Source: Trichobilharzia szidati
Lineage: Eukaryota > Platyhelminthes > Trematoda > Strigeidida > Schistosomatidae
NCBI GenBank assembly: GCA_944472155.2
Contig: OX235274.1
Coordinates: 39,182,052-39,246,051 of the forward strand
DNA: 64,000 nt
Reading direction: 5' to 3'
Shown: positions 1 through 11,030 of the stretch, piece after piece
Position numbering within the stretch: position 1 is the first letter of the stretch
How the letters are laid out: every line of letters begins with the position of its first letter
The notes under the pieces: generated by a model
What the model was told of the DNA's origin: nothing
Databases searched by the model: none
Seen by the model: the letters and a program-made list of their open reading frames with translations, nothing else
Position numbers and translations under genes: made by a program

Positions 1-502
1 TCAGCTACAAACCACCTGCAATTACAATGGTTATAAATAATTACAAAAGCATACTTCAGTGTTTGAATGTTAGCAGAGAAAATGTTATCAATTATTATCC
101 TAATATCGTTGAAGAATTGCACAGTGTTTCCTTGGAAGCAAGTTAAATAAGCGCACAAGTTCATGTATGAATCATCTGATATATTTGGACGATTAAAACA
201 GTGACAAATCCAGATGAATTAAGCATTTTTGTGGGAAGAAATTCCGGTTGCCCAATGATTTAAGCAGGCCGCCTGAGGAAAACCTATTCTATAACTATTC
301 ATGCTTCACTATTGACCAAGGATACGTTAAATGTTTTGAAATTGAAGTAAATTGGGTGCAACATAAATTTTTATGCAAAGTACTTCGGTATAAAAGTTGA
401 ATCGCCAAATTCTCCTAATAGTTGTGACATACTATTTCCAGATTTATGTGAGAGTAAGGAGTTTTAGGAAGTTATTTTTAACTTAACTCTGAACAATGAT
501 TA
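1..502. other. AT-rich region without recognised gene
   Basis: No coding region or complete repeat is recognised. Bases about 232-285 resemble 3084-3130 (both contain a ttccgg...gccca...tttaagcagg pattern), so a short fragment of a dispersed repeat may be present. The right end runs into the (ATT)n tail of the neighbouring RTE copy. Confidence 0.5.
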
Positions 503-1983
503 TATTATTATTATTATTGTATGCTATAATTCCTAGAGGAACATGGGGCTTCAGCCATGAGTCTCCATTGCGTTCTGTTCTCTGCTAGAGTCTTCACCTG
601 GCTCCAAGTCTGCCCACACGTTTTCATCTCCTCTTCACATGACCTTCTCCAAGTCACCCTTGCATTGACGACCAACTCGCCGCTTCCCTTCCGGGTTCCA
701 CCCGAGCAATGGCTTGTCTAGTGATGTCACTTGGTGCTTTCCTCAGAGTATGGCCAGTCCATCTCCATTTCTTCCTGCCTATTTGTTTCACAATCGGTTC
801 CTGGTTGATTTGCCCTCACAGGTTCCTACTGCTGATCTTTTCTGGCCATCTGATCTTGAGTATTGAGCGAAGACAGCTGTTGATGAAGGTCTGTGGTTTG
901 TTTGAGATGCTCTTTATGATGCACTAGCCAAGTCTCTGATTCGTATAGTGAGTAGCACTGACTTCACATTGGAGTTGAAAATCCGGATCTTATTTTTGAT
1001 GCTGAGTGTTGTTGACCTCCACACAGACTTGAGAGTAGTGAAAACTTGTCTTGCTTTTCCGATTCTTGCTTCGATATCCTCGTCAGCTCCGACTGTAGTT
1101 GAAACAATGCTTCCTGGGTGGGTAGTTACAGGAGGTAGTTTCTTTAGGTTCCTCCCATTTATGATGATTGTTGTCTGTTGTTGTTGTTGCTGTTGGTGGT
1201 GTTGCCCAGGAATCTTCATCACCTCTGTTTTCTCTATGTTTACCAGAAGGCCTATCTTTAATACCTTTTCTGCCAACTTGTTGCTTTTCACTTGCATATC
1301 TTCCGATTTGTGAGAAATCAGACATATATCATCGGCGAAGTCCAGATCCTCCAGGTTTTTGTGTGAGTCCATTTTATGTCTGTTTCCTCATTGCACACTG
1401 TTTGTCGCATTATCCAATCTACTGCAGTCAGGAAAATCATCGGCGATAGTAGGCAGCCAGCTTGTCTTACTCCTGTCCTCACTTCGAAGGGTTCCGTAAG
1501 TTTCCCGTTGTAGATTACTTGGCATGCAGCATTGTCGTACAGCTGTTGGATGAGTTGTATAATTGTAGGTGGCACCCCGTAGTAGCGAAGTAGTTGCCAA
1601 ATCACCTCTCGATTGACGCTGTCAAAGGCCTTTTCAAAGTCGATGAAGTTGAGATAGAAAGGTGACTGTCATTCCAAGCTTTGTTCAATGATGATCCGTA
1701 ATGTGGCGATCTGATCAATGCATGACTTGTTTCTCCTGAATCCAGCCTGTTCCGGTCGAACTTTTTCATCCAGGGCATGTTTGATTCTCTCCAGGATGAT
1801 GCGGCTTAGTATTTTGCTTGGGATGGACAGGAGCATAATTCCGCGCCAGTTCTTGCATTGACTTAAGTCTCTTTTCTTTGGTAGTTTGATTAGGTATCCT
1901 TTCTTCCAATCCTCGGGTACTTTGCCTTCTTTCCACACCTTCTCCGGTAGTGGCGTCATCAAATCCGCTGTTGCCTCTGGACT
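503..1983 (-). mobile_element. RTE-clade LINE, 5'-truncated copy A
   Basis: Non-LTR retrotransposon remnant read on the minus strand. The 3' end lies on the left at an (ATT)n run (502-518) followed by the subfamily-1 end (ttcctagaggaac). Frames at 1669-1980, 1318-1605 and 914-1372 together give the RT thumb/palm region: KNWRGIMLLS, RPEQAGFRRNKS, the motif-B segment interrupted by an extra codon (VRQAGCLLSP), and an intact FADD catalytic motif in DLDFADDICLISHK, followed by a Gln run and the C-terminal KIRIFNSNVKSVLL block. The frame shifts between segments show it is dead. Sequence before the RT (endonuclease) is missing; similarity stops near 1983. The schistosome SR2 group is the likely relative. 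Confidence 0.9.
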
Positions 1984-2383
1984 TCGGCGAAAACTATTGG
2001 AAAATGGTTCCTCTTTGTCCAAGATCTTCAAGCTAAGTAGTAATAGGCACAGTAAATAGTGCGACACGCTGCTATCCGACCTGAAGCGCAAAACAGTCTT
2101 TTTCCTCGGCTTCCTTCGACGAATGTACAACATTTGGTTGAAAGACAACTAATAAAGTGTAGGAGTACATATTGAGACCCAAGAACACAATAATAACTGA
2201 ATAATTGTAGACTGTAGGTAATTAGCTCTATTTATCGGTCAGTGGCAGTTTGTACTGAAAATCAATAATATTAGTAATGGCTTTATTCTGATCAATGTTT
2301 ATGTAAAATGCAGAATTTTCAGCGAAGTTTATTGCATGATATTAACTCTTCATCCGCGATCTTCGAATAAAAGATTAATTAGC
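1984..2383. other. Unclassified AT-rich spacer
   Basis: Flanks the truncated 5' end of RTE copy A. A minus-strand open frame continues to 2148, but its extension beyond the RTE homology has no recognisable domain and is probably fortuitous. Confidence 0.4.
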
Positions 2384-2720
2384 CGTGACCAGTAGGGTAC
2401 AGCAGGTTGAAGATGAAGCAGTAACTCATAGAACAAGAAGACATTGCGAAATGGTCGCGCTATGTCCTGAATTGACAGAAGTTAGAATTCAAGGACTATT
2501 GGATCGGGTCCCAGTGGCTCAAGGGTCTACGAGCTCGCCTTGTAACCAGAAGGTCCTGGGTTTGAATCCCGGTGGGTACGTACTGATGAAGAGTCCCAAA
2601 CTAGGACGGAGGAGACAGCTGTCCAGTACTCCCAGGTTTTCCAGTGGTTCTCCAACTGATGTCAGCTCATGATGAAATCCTCCATGCAATCATACAAAAT
2701 CCCTACAAAACCAACACTTG
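2384..2720 (+). mobile_element. SINE-alpha copy (tRNA-headed, hammerhead body)
   Basis: Short interspersed element, nearly full length. A leader (gaccagtagggtacagcagg) is followed by a tRNA-like pol III head at about 2508-2576, with A-box-like tggctcaagggtc and B-box-like ggtttgaatcc. Then come a hammerhead-like core (2583-2630), the conserved body ccaggttttccagtggttct and the 3' segment atgatgaaatcct, ending near ccaacacttg. The same order occurs in the copies at 15622, 42172 (minus) and elsewhere. Schistosome alpha repeats are known to combine a tRNA-like promoter with a hammerhead ribozyme; this family matches that layout. Confidence 0.8.
2583..2630 (+). ncRNA. Hammerhead-ribozyme-like core in SINE-alpha
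   Basis: CTGATGA is present at 2583-2589. It is followed by a gtccc...ggac stem-II pair and a degraded GAAA segment (here ggaggaga instead of gaaa), then the cagctgtc segment ending in a GTC cleavage triplet at 2621-2623. Compared with the consensus of the other copies (CTGATGA-gtcccaaactaggac-GAAAC-agctGTC) this copy carries insertions and is probably inactive. Confidence 0.55.
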
Positions 2721-3124
2721 AAAAGATTAATTGACAATAGGTCGTGTGACATAGTTCCATCTCACCCGAAGCGCAAACCAATCGATTTAGCTATCTCTTC
2801 CTTCTCTCCTTCGAGAAATATATGGCATTTTGTTGAATATCAATTAAAAAAGCCTTCAGGAGTACACTTTATGAACCAGGAAGACTACTCAGGAACAGTC
2901 AGTTCATGTATTGGGCCAAATTGCCATCGAGAATAATGCTTTTTCTCATGTTTGGTAGGAAGCTTACGAATCAACAAGTTGTATATGTTTTAAATACTCG
3001 CCAGAGTAAACAATACCATTTAAGGAATGTTTTACTAGATTTAAACAAGCTGAATAAGGGAAATTATATACTGTACAGTGATGAAGGTTTCCGGCAGCCC
3101 AAGTTTTAAGCAGGTCACCAGAAT

Positions 3125-3400
3125 AGGAAAGGAAAGCTCGTAGACCATTCAGCCACTAGGAACCCAATAAAATACCCATGAATTCTAACTCACACCAATT
3201 AGTAATTTTAGAGTAATTGGCGTAAACCAGTATCATTGGCCGGCATATGTCCTCACTATTAGTGGCCGAACGGTTTACGAACCCGACTTGTAGCCGGGAA
3301 GTCCTGGGTTTGAAACCCAGAGGGTACGTGCTGATGATGAGTCCCGAACTGTCTGGTACTGCTTGGTTTTCTATGGTTCTTTAAATGATATTAAGTCCAC
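3125..3400. mobile_element. Inverted pair of SINE-alpha fragments
   Basis: The left part (about 3125-3210) is a minus-strand head fragment: its complement contains gaattcatgg and gtggctgaatggtctacgag. The right part (about 3238-3400) is a plus-strand head plus body with B-box-like gggtttgaaaccc, ctgatga and a gagtcccgaact segment followed by the ggtactgcttggttttctat body. The two heads face each other with about 27 bp between them. The hammerhead region is shortened, with no GAAA. Confidence 0.7.
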
Positions 3401-4284
3401 TATGTTTAAGAAATACTCAGATAAAGAATTTGAATTCCGTTTATTTTAAATCAATCTTACATAAATTAGATAATTGTGCGTTTTACGGAAAGTTAAACAC
3501 TTCAGACATATTACTGTGGATGATAGACTTTGCATGATATTCAAACTGTACATTTCTGTGTCTGTATTTGACGTGTTCATTCTGAATATAAAAAAAATAC
3601 TTATGTTATTTTTGGTATATCAAAAAGGAGATGGAACTTACATCAAACTATCAAACTTTTTACAGTCTAAAACGCTGCAGCAGCGATACGTTTATTCAGA
3701 ATAATAAAATGGATAAATTTGCAAGGGAAATATTCATCTGCATTTCATTTACAGTTTTAATTAAGCTAATTGTGGCAGTCAGCGTGAACGATTAAAAAAA
3801 AGACACCACTTTAGAACCTCTTCTGTTTTTTAAAGATAAGATTTGTAATGACTTAATCTCGAAATTTGCTTAGCTGTTCCTTATTCGAGGATTACTTCGA
3901 ATTTTATTCAATCCACCCTTCTACAGTGATGGCGTTTAGCGATCTTTTTAATTTTCCATCTCTGAAATAAATTGCATCAACAACTGATCACATGGCAAAT
4001 TCATTATCTCTCAGTTTTCTTATATATATATATTTTTACTGTATACGCGAACAACTGCGAAAATCATTTTCCAACTGCTTCTCTTTTCCTTCTTCGAATG
4101 CTGTTCGAATTCCCTTGAACCATTTCCTACCGTGTTAATATGCTTTTTTGATAATGATTTATTCTTAACTGGTGTATTAATGTTGAATTAATTTACCTTA
4201 CATTGACTAAATATTCGTCCGAAGATTTGTTGAGAAAAGGGCTTCAAAAGCGAATAATTGAGTAATGCTAATTCTGAAAGAAGT
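3401..4284. other. AT-rich region without recognised gene
   Basis: Only short unsupported open frames are seen. There is a (TA)n run at about 4020-4033. Sequence just before 4285 may contain eroded upstream PLE sequence, but no motif could be read. Confidence 0.4.
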
Positions 4285-5200
4285 AGTAAATGTGTATATG
4301 TGGATGACATATTTCTGATTATGAAAAACAACAATGAAGCAATGATCATCCTCGACAATTCCAGCAGAGGGCATTCAGCAGAAAACTTTTACCATCGAGA
4401 ATGAAAAGAATGAAAGTATCCCATCCCTAGACGTATTCTGATCAGGAAAAAGGATGGTACACAAAAAAGGAGTGTATATAGGAGACATACAAAGACAGGT
4501 CAGTACACTTATTCTTTGAGTTTTGCACCTTTGAGAAATAAACACAAATTAGTGAAGTGTTTTGTACATAGAGCTAAAATAATCTGTTCAAAGACTGCCT
4601 CAGTGAGGAGCTTAAGATTGTCAGAGAATTAATTAGTAAAAAAGGTCATCCAGACAAGTTCATTGAGAAAAATACGAATTTAGCATCAAGGCAAATCAGT
4701 ATGGCAACAACCCATAGAAAACACCTTGTTCGTAAAAATTCAGTCTGTCAGTGACGTCATCAGCAAAATAGTAAGAAAGCGCTTGAGGAATGCAGTTAAA
4801 ATAGCATTGAATGCAGCAGAAATACACTGTCTTTTCACAATCATTTCAATTTTAAGTTCGACGTATAAGGACAAATCACCTAATTTCGCCTCCTCCATGT
4901 GCATTTACCAGTTTGGTTGCTCCTGCTCAGCTATTTATATTGGGCGTACAGTTATGCAGGTTCATTGTTGTCCTCCCGAACATTATCCTGCATGGCTAAG
5001 AGAGGGACAAACAAGATCTATTCGTAGCCTTGTTCTAGCACAACTTGCAGACAGTGAGCATAAAGTTGACATTAATACATGTAAAATCACTTATCGCATC
5101 CCGACTAATAATAATTTTCTTTTACGCATTCATGTTTCAAAACACAGCTGAAGATATCGGAATACGCAAGATGTGGGTTCAGGAAAATAACATAATAAGA
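4285..5200 (+). pseudogene. Penelope-like element, RT palm to GIY-YIG end (broken)
   Basis: Degenerate PLE reading rightwards. The RT catalytic motif reads CVYVDDIFLIMKNNNEA near 4290-4335, followed by TGQYTYSLSF and the linker. After several frameshifts, 4726-5151 is open and shows the PLE connector and the GIY-YIG signature (SMCIYQFGCSCSAIYIGRT), then EHYPAWL and a C-terminal CKITYRIPTNNN block. PLEs combine an RT with this endonuclease to retrotranspose. The RT amino-terminal half is missing and stops interrupt the first half, so this copy is non-functional. Confidence 0.88.
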
Positions 5201-6639
5201 GAAAGATGAAATGATAAAACTTTCATTTGTTCTTGTTGGTTGTACTTTGCAGGGAAGACAACATCTCAGATTACTCTCTGGATTTACGGGAATTTTCCTT
5301 CTTGGTTAATCAAAGGTAAAGTTATGTCAGTCAAATATACAACTCCAGAAAGATATCATGCATATACACAGCGTTTAATGTGCAAACAACAGTTCACATA
5401 TTATATATTGTATTTTACGCTTTAGTTATGGTGTTGGCATTATAGCAGAAAAAACATTAAAGCTAGATATTTTCATCCAGAAGTACTGCATTGAGGCGTT
5501 TCTCCTCTTCTGACACCAGATAAACCATGCCTATTTTTCCCTCTCCATTTACTTTTATGTTTACTTTATAACTCTGAAGTAATAAAACCATATTATCTAA
5601 TTCCCCGGATAGTTAGATTAACCATGTGGGCTGAATAGGAATGATGGACTAAAACAGAATCTGACCTGGTTACAACACCTCCCTCCTGCATGAAGTGACA
5701 ACACGAACGTGAAATGCAACTTCACTATGAAAACATACACTGCCTTTATAATTTTAAACACTGATCAAATTCAACAATCTACAATTGATTTTGTTATCTT
5801 TACCAATTGACCAACTTGACAACGAAAAATGACCACAGACTGACGAACGATGATCAAGTTAGTAAACTTTATTTTGATATCATAATAGACGTACTATTAC
5901 CTTTGTTATTTGGTTAAGTGATCTTCATTGTTATTTTAACTTTCAATATGTCCTTTTAACTTGACCTAAGTCTATTTTGCTCACCTGTTAACTCTTTGGT
6001 ATATATATGCTGAGATTTTGTAAATTCCGGTTTAATAATACTCTGATAAAGCTATTAGCAGCATTAAATAGCGAAACGTCAGTAAACACAACAATATCGT
6101 TTTGTTTTTCATTCATTGGGAAATACAAAAACCGTAACTATGATGAATATAATATACCTAATGCCCAAATTCTTTCAAACTGTTCAAAGTGAACTTGGTT
6201 TGGACATATATAAAGGGATTTGATTTGCCTAAAGTTTGAAATACAAACTTCATCATGCCATCCATTCTTCTTTTGGATGCTTAACAGTTTGTGCACTAAC
6301 TACCCATTGAACATAATACAATCTTAAATCAAACTACCATCTGACCTACACTTCCCTATTTAAGATTTTATGGTATATCAAGTGGGTCCATTACAGAAAC
6401 AAATACAACAGAGTACAGGTACTAGAAACGCACTTGTTTTCTTACTTAAGTAACTTCATAAGCATATTTCACTTCAAAATATATCTACCACATTCTTGTT
6501 CATTATAGTGAATTAAAAATTGTATACAATTTATTGACGATGTACATAGAAGGACACTTCTCACCCTTATCCCTACCATTAATTCATGAAATAGGACTAT
6601 TTAGTATTTCTAATCAATCGTCTACCACTTGGGTATTTA
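5201..6639. other. AT-rich region without recognised gene
   Basis: Two short open frames (5240-5425 and 6007-6192) have no recognisable domain and AT-driven composition. I see no repeat shared with the rest of the window here. Confidence 0.4.
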
Positions 6640-8350
6640 AGATTATTATTAGTAGTAGTAGTAGTATTTACTCAGCTCGCCAAGTTTCTCGCCCACATAG
6701 AGAAACTGACTTAATATTCGTGCTGGAAATCAAAATCTTTGTCTTTATGCTTAGTACAGAAGATTTCCGAACTGATTTCTGAGTGATGATTGACTTTCCT
6801 GTTTTGCCTTTGACATCCTCAGCCCTGTCGACTGTCTGTATTTGAGAGGGTGCTGCCTAAGTAAGTGGTGTGTGGTTGGTGCTCGTTATCTTGCTCTGTG
6901 CTCAGTTAAAATCCTGTCTTTGCTACTTGACTCTTCTGCCACATTGTTGATCTTCCCCTATATTTCTTCAGCTTTGTGTGATAGACATTGTCCACGAAAT
7001 CCATAACTTCTGGAGTCTTCTTTTATGTTCAACGTATTCCTGTCCTGTCGATCCCCACGCACCGTGATCCCCATAGTCCAGTCTATAACAATTAGGAATA
7101 TCGTTGATGACAGTAGGTAGCATTCATTGTCTTACTTCTGCATTTATTCCAAAGGATTCACTAAGTTTTCCGTTATGAATCACATTAAACGTGATCATAT
7201 AGCCGCTAATTGCGGATGATAAATATATGCGGCATTCCATAGTCTTCAAGGAGTTACCAGATTTCCTCTCAATCAACGCTGCTGAAAGCCTTTTCAAGTT
7301 GAATGAAGCTGAGATAGAGATTTGACTACCTTTCTGTGGTCTGTCCACTGATAATCCATAGAGTTACAGTTTGATGAGTGCCTAATTTGCTTTTCCTGAA
7401 ACAACATTGTTCTGGGTGGAGTTCTGCGTCCGAGGCATCTTTTAGTCTCTCCAGGATGACGTGACTCAACAATTGCTTGTTGTGGACAAGAGTATGATTC
7501 CATGCCAGTTCTGGTAGAGGCCTAAGTCACTCTACTTTGTTAATTAGACAGAGTAGCTTTTCTTCCAATCTGTAAGTTGTTTTCCTTCCTTTTAAACTTT
7601 CTGCAGAGTCGTAGTGAGCATATTTGCTGTGGTCTCTGGATTCATTTTCAATACTCTAGGGGGAATCGCTTCCTCCCTTGTTGCCTTCGTGAATGACTTT
7701 TGAAGGGGTTTTTGGCATTCAAGACTTGTTGGAAAGTTTGTGTCAACTGGTGGTATTTCTGGACTATTTGCAAGTGATGGTCAGTTCAAGAGCACTTTGA
7801 ACTGGTCATCCCACTGTTTCTTCCGTTTCTCTTCTCTGGTGATCATGTCCCAATGACAACCTTTCATTGGTTTCATCTGTGCTGATCTCTCCCTAGATAG
7901 AGACCCGGTTATCTGAAGTCTCGTCTACCTATAGGCTGTTCTCTCTCAGTCTTTAGTGTTTTGCAGAAGTGTGTTTTGCCTTTCCTAGCACCCTTTCTTC
8001 AATTGTCTATTCAATGCGTTGTACAATCAACTCAGCTTCTTATTCTGTTATCCACTTCTGCATCGGTTCATCCACTATTCTAACATCCCTTTCTCCTCAG
8101 TTACTTTTAAGTGTCTGTTGAGAGCCATTTCTTGTCTTGCCCCTTGTTTCTTTTCAAAATGGTTATACACGCTTCCTTAAACATCACCTTCAGGGAGTTC
8201 CAGGGCTATTCCACAGATGTTTTCTCAGCGATTCTACGTAATGTCTCCAACTTCGCTCTGATGGTTGCATCTTTATCGCATTTCGGCTGATGGATACGAT
8301 TTTACAGGTTCATGATCCCCTACTCCCTTGGCATCTACGATATGTGAACT
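6640..8350 (-). mobile_element. RTE-clade LINE, old diverged copy B
   Basis: Minus-strand RTE remnant beginning beside a (TAG)n run (about 6652-6670). The last roughly 400 bp of the usual 3' end are absent. It extends further 5' than any other copy, through the RT and into the segment between endonuclease and RT (up to about 8350). Recognisable pieces include homology to the motif-A/B region around 7124-7400 and a decayed catalytic motif (FVDN-like near 7000). Stops and indels are frequent, so it belongs to the older RTE stratum. Confidence 0.8.
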
Positions 8351-8914
8351 TACACAACCTTCTAAGAAAGGAATTTAATGAATTTTACTTGTTTTTCTTC
8401 CTATTATGAGATGAGCATATTCTAACTCTATTTACTTCAATACGAATAAATCCACTCTCCAGATACTTGAAACAACGGCAAACTCAAACATTACACAAAA
8501 AGGATCAATAACATTTAGCTTGAGATAACATTCAACTTCTTGCTACACATACGGAATAATTATGATGACCTAAAGTTTGAAAGAAAGTAAACAAAAGCAC
8601 GACTTCGTGAACTGAAATTTAATAAAATAAACATTCCTTACTAGGTGTTTTGCGTATACTACTGTAAACAAGGACAAAATATTCAGGTCATTTGAGAAAA
8701 GTGTGACAAGAATAACATTACTGTTGTTGTTTTTTTCATTTAGATTTATGTAAGTCACACACATGTTATTGATAACATTACCTTCATGGAATAATTCGTA
8801 TATCTTACATTTATTATTTGTTTTTTTGAGAGACATATATTTTACAGCGAAACATAAACCATCCTACTGAAAAGGTTACAACGGAGTAGTTTGTTTGATT
8901 AACGTTTACGCTAG
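8351..8914. other. AT-rich region without recognised gene
   Basis: Contains an 88-codon minus-strand open frame (8570-8836) rich in Asn, Ile and Val, with no recognised domain. It is likely a consequence of AT richness. Confidence 0.35.
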
Positions 8915-9095
8915 ACTAATAGGTCGAGCGGTTAATTGAAACTGATTGTAGGATGGAAGTCGCTAAATCTGCTCATGATCTGACCGTCTCATTGCAAGTT
9001 ACATATCTATCTGATGGTTCTGAGATGAAAAGCTGTCCAGTACTCCCAGGTTTTCCAATGGTCCTCTAACCGGTGTCAGTTTATGATGAAATCCT
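8915..9095 (+). mobile_element. SINE-alpha fragment, internally deleted
   Basis: A weak tRNA-like head (aataggtcgagcggttaa) is followed after divergent sequence by the conserved 3' body from 9030 (agctgtccagtactcccagg, then ttttccaatggtcctctaac and tatgatgaaatcctg). The hammerhead core is reduced to gatgaaaagctgtcc, so the stem-II segment has been deleted. Confidence 0.65.
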
Positions 9096-9540
9096 GGGAC
9101 AGATTTTTGTCTGACATCAACCAGAGGTCTAAGATAAGTGGTAACACCTTAAATCCCTCGAAATACCAGACGGTTAGCTTCACATTCAAGCACAAATGCG
9201 ATCTACACAAAGTGGCCACTTCACATGATGCTTGTAATGTAGAGGGCAGTGAAATAGAAACTGATACAAGCATTAAAAACCATGGAATAGTTCGTTCCTC
9301 TCACCTTTCTTGATCATCCCTTATCTTGTTGATTTCTGAGAAAACGTTCTGTCTAACCTCCTGCATTAAGAAGTTAGGACAACCAGATATCACTCAACCC
9401 CTACGTTTAAATTTGTTAACTCTTGCATATTGGCTATTTTACTTTACTGCTCCCCCTAAATCTTTCCTGGGCTACTCAAAAAGGACTATATGTAGGGGTT
9501 TTCTAGTGAGCTCAGTAACAGAACATGGATTTGACTAAAA
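9083..9540 (+). pseudogene. CR1-like LINE reverse transcriptase fragment
   Basis: An open frame at 9083-9313 reads through NPSKYQTVSFTFKHK and a later EGSEIETDTSIKNHGI block, which resembles the post-catalytic part of CR1/SR1-type RTs (NPSK..., then a KDLGV-type motif). Downstream, another frame contains ILLYCSP and IFPGLLKKDYM (about 9435-9490), also typical of this family. Frame changes separate the pieces. It may belong to the same element as the C-terminal piece at 10173-10365. Confidence 0.55.
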
Positions 9541-10065
9541 CTCCAAGTCAATGAAATGTTAGTGTAACAGTTTATTATAAAAAATACAGTAATGAGTTAT
9601 ATAAACTAATCGGTTACTTAGCTATACAAATAAAGTCCGCTGCTACAAAATTAATAATATAATCCACAATAGTGTTCACTGCTGGAGTTGTGTCTACTGG
9701 TAGAAGCTGTGCACCGGTTGTAGAATAGTCTCTGGATGAGGATTAGACGTTCCTGAAAAATCCAAAGCATACAACACGGTTAGTAGTGCGACAAGTAGAC
9801 ACTATGGACTAATAAGGAAGCCGAAGTGGCGAGCAGCACACTGTATTTTAGATTGCACCCGGAAATTATGTGTATCTCAACATGAATTGTTTAAAATAAA
9901 AGCCATGTACAATGTTTCAAATTTCAAAATCTGAAGGAAAAAAATGTACAATCGTATTGTTACAAACTCTACATATGTCATACTACATAGGGTATCGAAG
10001 GTTATCAGTATGGCAAGCAATTTGTCCCTAATTCAGCTCGACAGAGATGATTAGGGAATTCGAGT
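9541..10065. other. Region without recognised gene
   Basis: Lies between two CR1-like fragments, but no RT motif could be read in any frame. It may be an insertion or fully decayed LINE sequence. Confidence 0.35.
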
Positions 10066-10172
10066 AAATCAATATTGGTTACAGGATTTCATCATGAGCT
10101 GACATTAGTTAGAGAACCATTGGAAAACCTTAGAGTACTGGACAGCTGTTTCGTCCTAGTTTGGGACTCATC
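10066..10172 (-). mobile_element. SINE-alpha 3' half, truncated at the hammerhead core
   Basis: Minus-strand SINE-alpha body and tail (complement contains gtccagtact and atgatgaaatcctg). The hammerhead half-core is well preserved: GATGAGTC at the right end (10165-10172), then cccaaactaggac, GAAAC (10148-10152) and agctGTC. The fragment stops exactly at the core, so the CT of CTGATGA and the tRNA head are absent. Confidence 0.75.
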
Positions 10173-10365
10173 CCACTCTCATCTCCCTCTTTATTCACAA
10201 ATACCATCTTGTATCTCATCATGTAAGACTAAGAGTCAATACAAAAGATTATATGCTCTCACAAATAAGTATAAAAACTCAACGACACCCCATTTATCCC
10301 GTGTTCTGTATGATAGGGAAAGTGTTAGGCATTTAACGTGTAGCTTACTATGTAATTAACAGAAC
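10173..10365 (+). pseudogene. CR1-like LINE C-terminal fragment
   Basis: The open frame reads LPLYSQIPSCISSCKTKSQY, then YKNSTTPHLSRVLYDRESV. The fragment at 44981-45182 encodes HPLYSQISPCISS..RNQYK and YRNSMTPYLARVLSDRDNV in the same order, so similarity is clear at protein level. This matches the C-terminal tail of CR1-type RT ORFs (RTRNQY / NS..PYLARLL). It has no start of its own and is a 5'-truncated element tail. Confidence 0.65.
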
Positions 10366-10385
10366 AGATTGCTTCCTTATCTCAT

Positions 10386-10750
10386 TCTATTTGTAATTTA
10401 TGATTACACTTTCTCTATTATTATGTAATTTGAATTATTATTGTTATTATCTTATACTTTTTCCTTACATTTTTGATTTGATGGTTACCGTTAATGCCCA
10501 GAAACCTGCTGTTATCTATATTTTGTTCACCCCTTCACCATGTAATGCTTTCTGAGTAAATCGCATGGAATACTGTACCAACTGTTGAGAATTCCATGCT
10601 CTATCATAAATACTGTTTTGCAACAAAGCAAAATTAGTGACTCTTTCATCTTCTCCTATTTGTAATTTGTAGTCAAACTGTTTCATTAATCTCCTCATTT
10701 TAGTTATTATTTTATATACTTTGTACATTCTTGACTTCACTGTCATTGCT
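10386..10750 (+). repeat. Diverged direct repeat, about 100 bp
   Basis: Two related blocks at about 10386-10500 and 10655-10750. Both begin ctatttgtaatt and end with a gttaccgttaatgc / gtcattgctaatgc segment. They follow the CR1-like C-terminus and probably represent a duplicated 3' UTR segment. Confidence 0.5.
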
Positions 10751-10849
10751 AATGCAAAAAATGTTGCAAATATCTAATGAGTAGCAATAATAATAGGGCA
10801 TGTTTATCGAGTTGGGCCCGAGAATCAATGAAGGTGGAGCTATGGACAT

Positions 10850-11030
10850 GTAAAGCGAATCAGCGGATTTTAGAATTCAAAGACCTTTGGGTTTTGATTC
10901 AGGGGGTGAATCATAAAGAACTCTCATTGTAAGCTGCTGGAGGACATAAGCACTTATCAGTAAACACTCCCAAACTAGAACAAAATAGCTAGTCCTGATA
11001 TTCTGTGGTTCCCTATGTGATAACAGTATT
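10850..11030 (+). mobile_element. SINE-alpha, strongly diverged copy
   Basis: Retains tagaattcaaagacctttgg, a gttttgattca box and cactcccaaactagaacaaaatagct, in SINE-alpha order, with many substitutions. An old copy; the ribozyme core is destroyed. Confidence 0.5.

Noticed and set aside
1083..1449. Cys/Trp-rich and other plus-strand open frames over RTE copy A
   Set aside because: They are antisense or wrong-frame shadows of the minus-strand RTE; the Cys run comes from the CAA/CAG repeat encoding the Gln run.
8570..8836. Host protein-coding gene on the minus strand
   Set aside because: Asn/Ile-rich composition follows from AT richness, with no motif or homologue in the window.
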